A stretch of DNA of 15,255 nucleotides from Candidatus Zixiibacteriota bacterium (GCA_003520965.1 DOTU01000163.1:1-15255), one strand, 5' to 3'. Counted from the first letter of the stretch, positions 7,614-15,076 are shown. Numbers and translations are program-made. Notes: generated from the letters alone by a model not told the origin.

Positions 7614-8396
7614 TTGACAAAAGAATACAATTTTAGATTTTCGGTTACCCTTGACTGGGCCGGGCAGATGAATATGGAAGCTGATCGGTATTTTGGTGAA
7701 GTTATCACTCCGGATCTTCCTATGGTTCGGTTTTATACATGGGATAAGCCAACTATAAGTTTTGGCTGCAATCAAAACCCATTTAAAAGAATTGATCTGG
7801 TTTCCTGTCAGCGTGACCATATTCCCGTTGTGCAAAGGCCAACGGGAGGCCGAGAGCTTTTGCATGGTCATGATCTTTGCTATTGTGTGGCCATGCCTCA
7901 TGCGGCCGGAACAACTGCTCTCCAGGCAAAGCAGATATTTGCCCGGATTACGGACGTGCTCATAGTGGGCCTTTCTAATATGAGAATAACAGCCGAGTGG
8001 CGAAACCTGAGTAACCGTCCGCGAACTATGCCCGGTCCATGTTTTGCCCAGACCGATGCAGGCGAGATTACAGTGGCTGAAAAGAAACTGATAGCATCGG
8101 CTCAGAGGGTTTTTGAGCGCTGTACCATACAGGAGGGGTCAATTCCGCTAATCAGGCCCATTATCGAATTAACAAACTATCTCAAGACAGCGGATAGGGA
8201 ATCGATGAGGTTGGCTATGGATGCCAATACAGCCTATCTGCTAGAACAGTCTAACGTGACAATGCCAATTGAGACCGTGGTGGGACATTTCAGACAGGCA
8301 TTCGAAGAGCACTTTTCCAGCCAGGCAGGACCGGCAGATGAGCTTTTGACAGATTTTAAAAGAAGTAATAAGAACGTTTTATGGTATCAGTATTGA
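7614..8396 (+). CDS. lipM: Octanoyl-[acyl carrier protein]:protein N-octanoyltransferase, LipM type
   Basis: The 260-residue product belongs to the biotin/lipoate protein ligase fold. It would move octanoyl from acyl carrier protein to the lipoyl domain of GcvH or 2-oxoacid dehydrogenases, before sulfur insertion by LipA. Visible motifs are an N-terminal helix with NMEAD (20-24), RFYTWDKPTISFGCNQ (39-54), the core RPTGGRELLH (75-84), PCF with the likely acyl-accepting Cys143, and KKLIASAQR with Lys158. A Cys at this place separates LipM/LipL enzymes from LplA ligases, which lack it. Length is close to the usual ~280. The usual QHGS is QEGS at 173-176. The start is TTG at 7614: the in-frame upstream region to a stop at 7557 has no ATG or GTG, and a weak AGG lies 6 bases before the TTG. 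A plain lipoate ligase is the alternative. Confidence 0.85.
   Translation: MTKEYNFRFSVTLDWAGQMNMEADRYFGEVITPDLPMVRFYTWDKPTISFGCNQNPFKRIDLVSCQRDHIPVVQRPTGGRELLHGHDLCYCVAMPHAAGTTALQAKQIFARITDVLIVGLSNMRITAEWRNLSNRPRTMPGPCFAQTDAGEITVAEKKLIASAQRVFERCTIQEGSIPLIRPIIELTNYLKTADRESMRLAMDANTAYLLEQSNVTMPIETVVGHFRQAFEEHFSSQAGPADELLTDFKRSNKNVLWYQY
8346..8374 (+). promoter_or_regulatory. Weak candidate promoter inside the 3' end of lipM
   Basis: A perfect TTGACA (8346-8351) is followed 17 bp later by TAAGAA (8369-8374); TAATAA at 8366-8371 would give a short 14-bp spacer. It would give the paralogue at 8480 a leader of about 100 nt, similar to the arrangement before the third paralogue. The -10 match is poor, so co-transcription from lipM remains possible. 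Confidence 0.25.
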
Positions 8397-8414
8397 AAGA
8401 GAATTTTGAAGCGA

Positions 8415-8424
8415 GGGAGGTGAT
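8415..8424 (+). promoter_or_regulatory. Orphan Shine-Dalgarno-like sequence
   Basis: GGGAGGTGAT is an almost perfect complement of the usual 16S rRNA 3' end, but no start codon lies at normal spacing. The nearest, GTG at 8442, is 17 bases on and would encode only eight codons (VIKLNIKC) ending at 8468, overlapping the true Shine-Dalgarno of the next gene. It could be a leader-peptide or ribosome standby site, or chance. Confidence 0.25.
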
Positions 8425-8479
8425 ATCGAAACTTTTTCATTGTGATTAAACTCAACATCAAGTGTTAAGGAGAAATTAA

Positions 8480-10276
8480 ATGACAAGAAAGATTTTGATT
8501 TTAGCGATTGTGCTTATGCTAATTGCGCTTGCCGGGTCGGCTTTCGCGGTTGATCTGGTTAAGACTCGGCCAATTCCGACAAGGCCGCTATATATTTCTG
8601 GCGCAGAACCTGTGCCAGCAGTGGTGCCATATTACCCCTCAAGCCCTAGTCTAATTTGTTCGCCTGGCGATACGATGGGTTATACCCAATATGATTATCA
8701 GACCAACGGCTCCACCGGCCGCAGGATTGTAATCGACAGCCAGGGCGGAATGCATTTTGACTGGATGTGGAGCGATCAATATGGAGTTACTAGGAATATT
8801 CGATACAACTGTTTTGGCCCCAGCTTTCCGTCCCCCTGGCCTCAAGAGGGCGTGAACGTTGCTTATCGGGCAGGCTCTGGTTACACAACGATCAGCGTAA
8901 GCACCGATGACCGCGCTGTCTGCGCGTACCATAATGCCGCTACAGGCGCCGAATCGCTTTACGCAGCAAAAGATATTTTCCAGTGCCAGGGCACATTCTT
9001 CACTGGCCACCCGCCAAACAGAATTAGCGCCAACAAGCTGGTTTGGCCCTATGTCACAGTTGACCGTAACAATAGAATTCATGTGGTAGCAACTACCACG
9101 ACGACAGGAATGTCCTACACTTACGAACCTATCGGTTATTCCCGCTCTAACAATGGCGGCTCTACATGGACAGCCATAGCTCCAGTGGATACTACCAGAA
9201 CTATATCTGCCATTGTTGTCTCAAGTAAGGTATCCGATAAGGTGGCAATCGTTTACTGCCACCCGTACCTTAACGACACGACATCAGGTAGAAACAACAT
9301 TTATTACATTCAATCTACAGACGGCACTACCTGGCCGTGGACATCCAAGACCAATATCACAAATTATCATCGTAATAACGATTCCCTTTACGCTTACACT
9401 GAAGTTAGCGCGGTTTATGACTATAATGACGACTTACATATAGTTTGGAACGCGCAGTACGTAAGCGGCCCAGTCAATTCCTTAGGAAACGGCCTTGGCG
9501 CTATGTACTACGGCCGCGCGCATATGTACCATTGGGATGCGACAGCAAATTCAATTAGCTCCTTCGCCAGCTTCGATTCCACTTGGCCGTCAGAAGGCTG
9601 CGATATGGGCGGATGGAATTTCGTTTACTGCAAATTCTCGGTTTCTGTTAACCCGACAGTTGGCTCTCAGCAGGTATTTGTGGCTTACACCAGCTGGGAT
9701 ACTTCAGACTGTTCGAACGGCGGCTTTGCCAACGGCGATATTTATATGCAGCAATCCAACGATAACGGCGCCACCTGGCTACCCAGGGTTAATATGACCG
9801 CTTCCCAGTCTCCTCTTTGCGATCCAGGCGATTGCGATTCCGATAATTGGTCATCTCTATCGGAATACACCTACAACAACAGTTTACATCTATTCTATGT
9901 CAACGATAGAGATGCCGGCGGTCTACCGCAAACGGAGGGTACTGCCACAGACAACCCGATGCTATATCTCGCTTTCCCAGTATCTGCGGTAGGCGATGAC
10001 ATCTCTCAGCCCAAGGATTTTTCACTGGCACAGAACTATCCAAATCCATTTAACGCCAGAACCAATATCGATTTTGAGTTGGCTAAGGGATCAATGGTCA
10101 ATCTTTCGGTCTATGATATCACCGGTGCTAAGGTTTCGACATTGGTAAACGGTAAGCTGGATGCGGGTAAGCATCAGGTTAACTGGGATGCCAACGGAGT
10201 TGCCAGCGGTGTTTATTTCTACACCTTGAAGACGAACGAGGCTGAGGTTACCAAGAAGATGACTCTGCTTAAGTAA
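8480..10276 (+). CDS. Secreted Asp-box (sialidase/BNR-like) propeller protein with sorting domain, paralogue 1
   Basis: The 598-residue protein has a signal peptide (hydrophobic 5-19, cleavage near AFA at 23). The body looks like a beta-propeller: three Asp-box-like turns, SNNGGSTW near 221, STDGTTW near 278 and SNDNGATW near 425, follow the S-x-D-x-G-x-T-W pattern of sialidase/BNR proteins. Eight cysteines are shared with both neighbours, including IVYCHP, EGCDMG and CxxGDCDSDNWSS; the last resembles a disulphide-bracketed calcium loop. The last ~87 residues (FSLAQNYPNPFN to KKMTLLK) are the sorting domain that sends FCB-group proteins out or to the surface. The sialidase catalytic Arg triad and RIP motif were not recognised, so glycosidase activity is not claimed; binding or a structural role is equally possible. 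ATG 8480 is supported by AAGGAGA at 8467-8473. It lies 83 bp after lipM and may share its transcript. Confidence 0.88.
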   Translation: MTRKILILAIVLMLIALAGSAFAVDLVKTRPIPTRPLYISGAEPVPAVVPYYPSSPSLICSPGDTMGYTQYDYQTNGSTGRRIVIDSQGGMHFDWMWSDQYGVTRNIRYNCFGPSFPSPWPQEGVNVAYRAGSGYTTISVSTDDRAVCAYHNAATGAESLYAAKDIFQCQGTFFTGHPPNRISANKLVWPYVTVDRNNRIHVVATTTTTGMSYTYEPIGYSRSNNGGSTWTAIAPVDTTRTISAIVVSSKVSDKVAIVYCHPYLNDTTSGRNNIYYIQSTDGTTWPWTSKTNITNYHRNNDSLYAYTEVSAVYDYNDDLHIVWNAQYVSGPVNSLGNGLGAMYYGRAHMYHWDATANSISSFASFDSTWPSEGCDMGGWNFVYCKFSVSVNPTVGSQQVFVAYTSWDTSDCSNGGFANGDIYMQQSNDNGATWLPRVNMTASQSPLCDPGDCDSDNWSSLSEYTYNNSLHLFYVNDRDAGGLPQTEGTATDNPMLYLAFPVSAVGDDISQPKDFSLAQNYPNPFNARTNIDFELAKGSMVNLSVYDITGAKVSTLVNGKLDAGKHQVNWDANGVASGVYFYTLKTNEAEVTKKMTLLK

Positions 10277-10329
10277 GCAATTGTGGGTCATGGCGCGATG
10301 TAAAACCAGGCGCGCAGAACCGAATTTTA

Positions 10330-10365
10330 GGGGCGAATCACAGGGATTCGCCCCTTTGATTTTAG
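10330..10365 (+). terminator. Rho-independent terminator of paralogue 1
   Basis: GGGGCGAATC (10330-10339), loop ACAGG, and GATTCGCCCC (10345-10354) make a perfect 10-bp stem, followed by TTTGATTTTA. It lies 54 bp after the stop codon. The arms match the terminators after the other two paralogues. Confidence 0.85.
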
Positions 10366-10662
10366 GTAAAAGAGTGATTCTTTTGTGGGCCCTCCTATTA
10401 TTTTTATTACCTGGTTATTACCAAGCCGCGCGGCAATCCGGCATAACTCATTGTAGGTCATTAGCATTCGCAGGGGAATATTCTGACTATTTATGGGTTT
10501 TATTCATGAGAGACTTATGTTTGATATTTACTAAAAAAATATATGGAATAATATATGTGCTTTATAGTATCATATTTGAGGTAGAATTAATGCGGGTAAA
10601 TGTTTGCGAAATTTTCATTTTGTTGAATAAGCCATAAACAACAAATAAAAGGAGAAATTCAA
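10366..10662. other. AT-rich intergenic region with weak promoter candidates
   Basis: No credible gene is seen. A 10-bp palindrome GCCGCGCGGC lies at 10425-10434. TTGATA (10521-10526), 17 bp before TGGAAT (10544-10549), is a weak promoter candidate for the gene at 10663, and TATGTTTG (10516-10523) resembles the Bacteroidota -7 element but has no matching -33. GG (10594-10595), ten bases, then GC (10606-10607) fits the bare sigma-54 spacing, but the -24 half is poor. An open frame starting with GTG at 10281 runs through the terminator and is not credible. Confidence 0.4.
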
Positions 10663-12453
10663 ATGACAAAAAAGCTATTGTTTTTAACAATCTTGCTTGC
10701 GTTAACGTTATTATCCGGGTCGGTTATTGCAGCCGATCTGGTTAAGATGCAACAAATGTCCAATAGTTCGTTGCGTTTAACCGGCGAGGAATTTGTGCCT
10801 GGTGTTGTACCTTATTATCCGAGCGCGCCCGGGTTGATCTGCCAGTCGCCCGGCGATACGATGGGCTTCACCCAATATGATTATCAAACCAACGCTTCTA
10901 CCGGCCGCAGGATTGTAATTGACAGCCAGGGCGGAATGCATTTTGACTGGATGTGGAGCGATCAATATGGAGTGACCAGAAACATAAGGTACAACTGTTT
11001 TGGACCCAGTTTTCCCTCCCCCTGGCCAGGTGAAGGAGTTAGCATTGGTAAGGCGGGCTCCGGTTATCCTCAAATTAGCGTAAGCATCGATGATCGAGCT
11101 GTTTGTGCCTGGCATTATGCGCCTACCGGGGCCGAATCTGTTTATGTTGGCCGGGATGTTTTCCAATGTCAGGGTACATTTGATACCCGTCGCCCTCCAA
11201 ATAGAATTGGCACTTTGAACAAGCTAATCTGGCCTTATATTACAATTGACCGCAACAATAGGATTCAGTTAGTTGCTACCACTACAGTAACCGGATTGGC
11301 CTATTCCTATGAACCGATCGGTTATACTCGTTCCAATAATGGCGGGACAACGTGGACAGCAATGGCTCCTGTCGACACTACCCGGGGCATTTCCGCCGTG
11401 ATCGTTTCCAGTAAGGTATCCGATAAGGTGGCCATCGTTTACTGCCATCCTTATCTAAATGACACAACAGGTGGTAGAAACAATATCTACTATATACAAT
11501 CTACCGATGGTATCACCTGGAATAGCTTCTTGCCCAAAACTAATATTACCAACTACCATCGGAATAACGACTCCCTTTACGCCTGGGAAGAGGTTAGCGC
11601 CTTATACGATTACAACGATAACCTCCACATTGTTTGGAATGCGCAGTATACATCCGGCCCCATAAATTCTACACCATCATTCTATTATGGTCGCGCTCAT
11701 TTATACCATTGGGATGCGACATCGAATTCAATTAGTTCTTTCGCCAGTTTTGATTCCACTTGGCCCCAAGAAGGGTGCGATATGGGCGCTGGGAATTTTG
11801 TATTTACAAGATTCTCAGTGTCAGTTCATCCAACAGTTGGCTCACAGCAAGTATTTGTAGCCTATACCAGTTGGGATACATCAGATTGCTCAAATACGGG
11901 TTTTGCCAATGGTGATATCTATTTGCAGCAATCCAACGATAATGGCGCCACCTGGCTTCCCAAGGTTAATATGACGGCCTCGCCGACTCCCCTTTGTGAA
12001 GCTGGTGATTGTGATGCCGATAACTGGTCGTCGCTTTCAGAGTATACTTTAAATAGCAACCTGCATCTATTCTATGTCAATGATAAGGATGCCGGAGCAG
12101 TTGTACAAACCGAAGGCGCAGCAACCGATAACCCGATGTTATATCTGGCGTTTCCGGTTACATCCGTTGATGAGGATATTCCGCAGCCCAAGAATTTTTC
12201 ATTGGCACAGAACTATCCGAATCCATTTAACGCCAGAACCAATATCGATTTTGAGTTGACCAAGGGATCGATGGTCAATCTTTCGGTCTATGATATCACC
12301 GGGGCCAGGGTTTCGACATTGGTAAACGGCAAGCTGGATGCTGGTCGGCATCAGGTTAACTGGGACGCCAATGGAGTTGCCAGCGGTGTTTATTTCTACA
12401 CCTTGAGGACCAACGACACTGAGGTTACAAAGAAGATGACTCTGCTTAAGTAG
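10663..12453 (+). CDS. Secreted Asp-box (sialidase/BNR-like) propeller protein with sorting domain, paralogue 2
   Basis: This 596-residue protein is closely related to paralogue 1 along its whole length. The signal peptide is hydrophobic at about 5-20 with cleavage near VIA at 23. Asp-box-like turns are SNNGGTTW near 224, STDGITW near 280 and SNDNGATW near 424. It keeps the eight cysteines common to the three paralogues and the CEAGDCDADNWSS loop. The sorting domain covers about 510-596. Relative to paralogue 1 it has a short change in the first third (GVSIGKAGSGY replacing GVNVAYRAGSGY) and a slightly shorter segment near 335 (INSTPSF replacing a longer Gly-rich stretch). ATG 10663 is set by AAAGGAG at 10648-10654. 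Terminators on both sides make it a separate transcription unit. Function is unknown beyond the fold and export signal. Confidence 0.88.
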   Translation: MTKKLLFLTILLALTLLSGSVIAADLVKMQQMSNSSLRLTGEEFVPGVVPYYPSAPGLICQSPGDTMGFTQYDYQTNASTGRRIVIDSQGGMHFDWMWSDQYGVTRNIRYNCFGPSFPSPWPGEGVSIGKAGSGYPQISVSIDDRAVCAWHYAPTGAESVYVGRDVFQCQGTFDTRRPPNRIGTLNKLIWPYITIDRNNRIQLVATTTVTGLAYSYEPIGYTRSNNGGTTWTAMAPVDTTRGISAVIVSSKVSDKVAIVYCHPYLNDTTGGRNNIYYIQSTDGITWNSFLPKTNITNYHRNNDSLYAWEEVSALYDYNDNLHIVWNAQYTSGPINSTPSFYYGRAHLYHWDATSNSISSFASFDSTWPQEGCDMGAGNFVFTRFSVSVHPTVGSQQVFVAYTSWDTSDCSNTGFANGDIYLQQSNDNGATWLPKVNMTASPTPLCEAGDCDADNWSSLSEYTLNSNLHLFYVNDKDAGAVVQTEGAATDNPMLYLAFPVTSVDEDIPQPKNFSLAQNYPNPFNARTNIDFELTKGSMVNLSVYDITGARVSTLVNGKLDAGRHQVNWDANGVASGVYFYTLRTNDTEVTKKMTLLK

Positions 12454-12507
12454 AAGCGTTTTAAGCCGTTGCAAGCCATAGATGGCGGCTTACTACAGCT
12501 GGAATCA

Positions 12508-12545
12508 GGGGGCGAATCCTTAAAAAGATTTGCCCCCTTTAATAT
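12508..12545 (+). terminator. Rho-independent terminator of paralogue 2
   Basis: GGGGGCGAATC (12508-12518) pairs with GATTTGCCCCC (12527-12537) in an 11-bp stem with one G-T wobble and an A-rich 8-nt loop, followed by TTTAATATT. It lies 54 bp after the stop codon and shares its arm sequence with the terminator at 10330. Confidence 0.85.
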
Positions 12546-12573
12546 TGACATTTTTTCCCAATATTGATAATAT
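12545..12573 (+). promoter_or_regulatory. Candidate promoter of paralogue 3
   Basis: A perfect -35 TTGACA (12545-12550) is followed by a 17-bp spacer and TAATAT (12568-12573); GATAAT at 12566-12571 is a closer -10 match at 15 bp. It begins just after the preceding terminator and would give a leader of about 115 nt. This is the clearest promoter among the three paralogues. Confidence 0.5.
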
Positions 12574-12696
12574 ATATATGCAACATTGATTTACTTTCGT
12601 TGGATCCGAGAAATTGTCAATTGTAAGGGCAGTGAGATTGAAACGGCTATAAAATTTCCGTAATTTGCTGTTAACTGCTTCCAAGGAGAAATCAAG

Positions 12697-14475
12697 ATGA
12701 CAAAAATGATAATAATTTTTGGTTTGGGGCTATTAATATTCGGTGGCTCGGATGTGGCAGCTAATCCGGTAAGAACAAAAGCGATACCGATGCACCCTAA
12801 CTTCCTGAATGGCACGGAATCATTACCGGCAGTGGCGCCATATTATCCCGGAACTCCCCATGCAATTTGCATAGCTGATACTATTGGCTACACCCAGTAT
12901 GAATATCAAACTAATGGTTCTACGGGGCGCAGGATGGTAATCGATAGTCAGGGCGGGATGCATTTTGCCTGGATGTGGAGCGACCAATACGGAGTAACCA
13001 GAAATGTCAGCTACAATTGTTTTGGTTCTGATCTCCCATCGCCCTGGCCGGGGGAGGGAGAGGGTGTTGCTTATCGTGCCGGTTCCGGATATTGTCAGAT
13101 CGGGAGCAGCGAAGGTGACCGGACTGTGATTGCTTATCACAATTTATCGAGTGGGAGCGAATCTCTATATGTCGCCAGGGATGTGTTCCAATGTCAGGGG
13201 ACTTTTTACACCGGTCACCCATCAAGCAGGATGGGTAATAACAGGACGGGCTGGCCTTATATTACCGTCGATCATCAGAATCGCATACAATTAGTCGCAA
13301 CCACAACTACTACCAATCTATCATACTCTTACATGCCTATAGGCTATACTCGTTCAAATAATGGAGGATCAACCTGGACTGCTATGGTTCCGGTTGATAC
13401 GGGCGAGACCATTTCTGCCATTGTAGTCTCAAGCAAGGTATCTGATAAGGTAGCAATTATATATTGCCATCCATTCGCAAATGATACCACCGGTGGAAGA
13501 AGCGATGTTTATTACATTCAATCTACCGATGGTATTACATGGAATTGGACTACCGGCAAGGTAAACGTCACCAACTACCATTTAAACAACGATTCTCTTT
13601 ACGCCTGGAGCGAGGTAAGCGCCGTATACGATTATAACGACAACCTGCATATTGTCTGGCCAGCGCAGTTTGTATCTGACACAATCAATCATCCTCCATA
13701 CTTTTATTACGGCCGAGCTCACATTTACCATTGGGCAAGTAATACAAATATCATTAGTAGCTTTGCCAAATTCGACACAGTCTGGCCTCAAGAAGGGTGC
13801 GATATGGGTGCTGGTAATTTCGCATTTACCAGGATTTCCTGCGCGGTCGACCCATTTCCATCGCAACATGTTTGGGTGGCTTATACCAGTTGGGATTCCA
13901 CGGATTGCTCGGCGGGTGGATTTGCCAATGGTGATATCTATCTTCAGGAATCGGTTGATGATGGCTTAACATGGGAGCCAAAGTTGAATCTAACCGATTC
14001 CCAGAGCCCCGGCTGCGAACCGGGCTACTGCGATTCCGACAATTGGTCCTCGCTTGCGGAATATTCTTACAACGATGATTTGCACCTAATCTATATTAAC
14101 GACAAGGATGCCGGAGCAGTTGTACAAACCGAAGGCTTTACAACTGATAACCCTGTATTACATTTGGCATACAATTTCCCGTTTGGCGTTAGCCAGGATA
14201 TTCAGCAGCCCAGGGATTTCTCACTGGCACAGAACTATCCAAATCCATTTAACGCCAGAACCAATATCGATTTTGAGTTGACCAAGGGATCGATGGTCAA
14301 ACTTTCGGTCTATGATATCACCGGGGCCAGGGTTTCGACATTGGTAAACGGTAAGCTGGATGCGGGTAAGCATCAGGTTAACTGGGATGCCAATGGAGTT
14401 GCCAGCGGTGTTTATTTCTACACCTTGAGGACCAACGACACTGAGGTTACAAAGAAGATGACTCTGCTTAAGTAA
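12697..14475 (+). CDS. Secreted Asp-box (sialidase/BNR-like) propeller protein with sorting domain, paralogue 3
   Basis: The 592-residue protein is the most divergent of the three in its body. It has a signal peptide (hydrophobic about 4-16, cleavage near VAA at 22), Asp-box-like turns SNNGGSTW near 219 and STDGITW near 275, and SVDDGLTW near 419, which is a full consensus Asp-box. The eight shared cysteines are kept, with CEPGYCDSDNWSS as the calcium-loop-like motif; it lacks the AVC cysteine shared by paralogues 1 and 2 but has others of its own (SGYCQIG, RISCAV). The sorting domain, about 505-592, is almost the same as in the other two even at DNA level, although the body is much less similar. 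ATG 12697 follows AAGGAGA at 12683-12689. It has its own promoter candidate and terminator. Confidence 0.88.
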   Translation: MTKMIIIFGLGLLIFGGSDVAANPVRTKAIPMHPNFLNGTESLPAVAPYYPGTPHAICIADTIGYTQYEYQTNGSTGRRMVIDSQGGMHFAWMWSDQYGVTRNVSYNCFGSDLPSPWPGEGEGVAYRAGSGYCQIGSSEGDRTVIAYHNLSSGSESLYVARDVFQCQGTFYTGHPSSRMGNNRTGWPYITVDHQNRIQLVATTTTTNLSYSYMPIGYTRSNNGGSTWTAMVPVDTGETISAIVVSSKVSDKVAIIYCHPFANDTTGGRSDVYYIQSTDGITWNWTTGKVNVTNYHLNNDSLYAWSEVSAVYDYNDNLHIVWPAQFVSDTINHPPYFYYGRAHIYHWASNTNIISSFAKFDTVWPQEGCDMGAGNFAFTRISCAVDPFPSQHVWVAYTSWDSTDCSAGGFANGDIYLQESVDDGLTWEPKLNLTDSQSPGCEPGYCDSDNWSSLAEYSYNDDLHLIYINDKDAGAVVQTEGFTTDNPVLHLAYNFPFGVSQDIQQPRDFSLAQNYPNPFNARTNIDFELTKGSMVKLSVYDITGARVSTLVNGKLDAGKHQVNWDANGVASGVYFYTLRTNDTEVTKKMTLLK

Positions 14476-14530
14476 GCAAGATTGAGGTTATTGCGTTGCG
14501 CTTAAAAAGGACGCCAATAGCCGAAGATTG

Positions 14531-14560
14531 GGGGTGGATTACGGAATCCGCCCCTTTTTT
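14531..14560 (+). terminator. Rho-independent terminator of paralogue 3
   Basis: GGGGTGGATT (14531-14540), loop ACGG, and AATCCGCCCC (14545-14554) form a 10-bp stem with one T-G wobble, followed by six Ts. It lies 55 bp after the stop codon. The sequence is related to the other two paralogue terminators, so it was probably duplicated with the genes. Confidence 0.88.
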
Positions 14561-14606
14561 ATCAGTATTTTTAGATTGCTAATTTTCAGGACAAATAATA
14601 GTTAAC

Positions 14607-14837
14607 GTGGGAAATCCACTATATGATAAAATTGCGGCCAAGGTCAAAGAGAACAGGCCGGTGGTTTCCATGGTTTTGCCGAGATGCTCCCGATTTATTA
14701 AGTCCACTATAAAGGCGCATAGATGGTATGAAAGGGAGACCTTTGATATTAATAATCTACGGGCGTCCGGGGGGGGACGTGATCAGAGGATTCTGATGCA
14801 AGAACGGGGCCGGGTGCGGGTTTTGGTAAAAGTATAA
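14607..14837 (+). CDS. Doubtful small ORF, 76 aa, basic, no recognised domain
   Basis: A GTG at 14607 opens 76 codons ending at TAA 14835-14837. The product is hydrophilic and basic, with no signal peptide, membrane segment or motif that I recognise. The nearest ribosome-site-like AGGA lies about 15 bases before the GTG, too far for good initiation. The Gly-Arg-rich stretch after codon 50 (SGGGRDQR) and codon use do not look like the neighbouring genes. It may be a decayed gene fragment or chance; it is listed because the interval has no other gene. Confidence 0.2.
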   Translation: MGNPLYDKIAAKVKENRPVVSMVLPRCSRFIKSTIKAHRWYERETFDINNLRASGGGRDQRILMQERGRVRVLVKV

Positions 14838-15076
14838 AGCACCGTCCAAACTGTAGAAATGGCTTGACTTTGTTCCCGAAAAAAAACAAATTCGGGGGAA
14901 TAAAGAGAGGGGGCCGCCTGTATCACAGGTGGTCGGGATAAGGTACGTGTTTTAGGGTGATAGGAAAAACGTGAGCCGCAGTTATCTCCCGATAATTATA
15001 TTGCGCGTTATAGAAAAGGATTGTTAAAATATTTGAATTTTCCCCTGCGAAGCAAGACCACGAAGGAGGTTAAGGA
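14838..15076 (+). promoter_or_regulatory. Hairpin-rich leader region upstream of the gene at 15077
   Basis: Several stems follow one another: CCCGAA/TTCGGG (14875-14880 with 14891-14896); CCGCCTGT/ACAGGTGG (14914-14921 with 14925-14932, one wobble); ACGT...ACGT with flanking T/A pairs (about 14944-14952 with 14965-14972); and TCGGGATAA against TTATCTCCCGA (14933-14941 with 14982-14992), which would enclose the third. TTGACT (14864-14869) could be a -35 upstream of them, and TTGCGC (15001-15006) with TAAAAT (15025-15030) is a second promoter candidate after them. AAGGAGG at 15063-15069 is the ribosome-binding site. No known riboswitch class was recognised, so a structured 5' leader is inference. 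Confidence 0.35.

Larger units (their letters stand above)
8467..14560 (+). repeat. Tandem triplication of a ~1.9-kb gene-plus-terminator unit
   Basis: Three direct units lie in a row: 8467-10365, 10648-12545 and 12683-14560. Each comprises an AAGGAG ribosome site, a 592-598-codon gene and a GC-rich terminator built on GGGGCGAATC-type arms. The spacers before the second and third genes differ. Similarity is uneven: near-identical over the last ~265 bp, high in patches, and clearly lower elsewhere. Confidence 0.9.

Noticed and set aside
7398..7901. Minus-strand 167-codon open frame opposite the start of lipM
   Set aside because: It lies mostly antisense to a clear LipM coding region, has no signal of its own and covers the intergenic gap; judged a shadow frame.
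10281..10637. Plus-strand 118-codon frame starting with GTG after paralogue 1
   Set aside because: It begins 5 bp after the stop, runs straight through a perfect terminator hairpin and has no ribosome site; the hydrophobic stretches come from AT-rich spacer DNA.
8651..13225. Several minus-strand open frames inside the three paralogues at matching places
   Set aside because: They recur because the sense genes are homologous; their sequences are antisense reflections of conserved codons and none has start signals.
8480..14475. Calling the three paralogues true sialidases
   Set aside because: Asp-box turns are present, but the catalytic Arg triad, Tyr/Glu pair and N-terminal RIP motif were not identified by eye; Asp-boxes alone occur in many non-enzymatic propellers.
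14875..14896. Terminator reading of the CCCGAA/TTCGGG hairpin
   Set aside because: No T-run follows on the plus strand, and the loop is an A-rich tract; it is better described as part of a possible leader structure.
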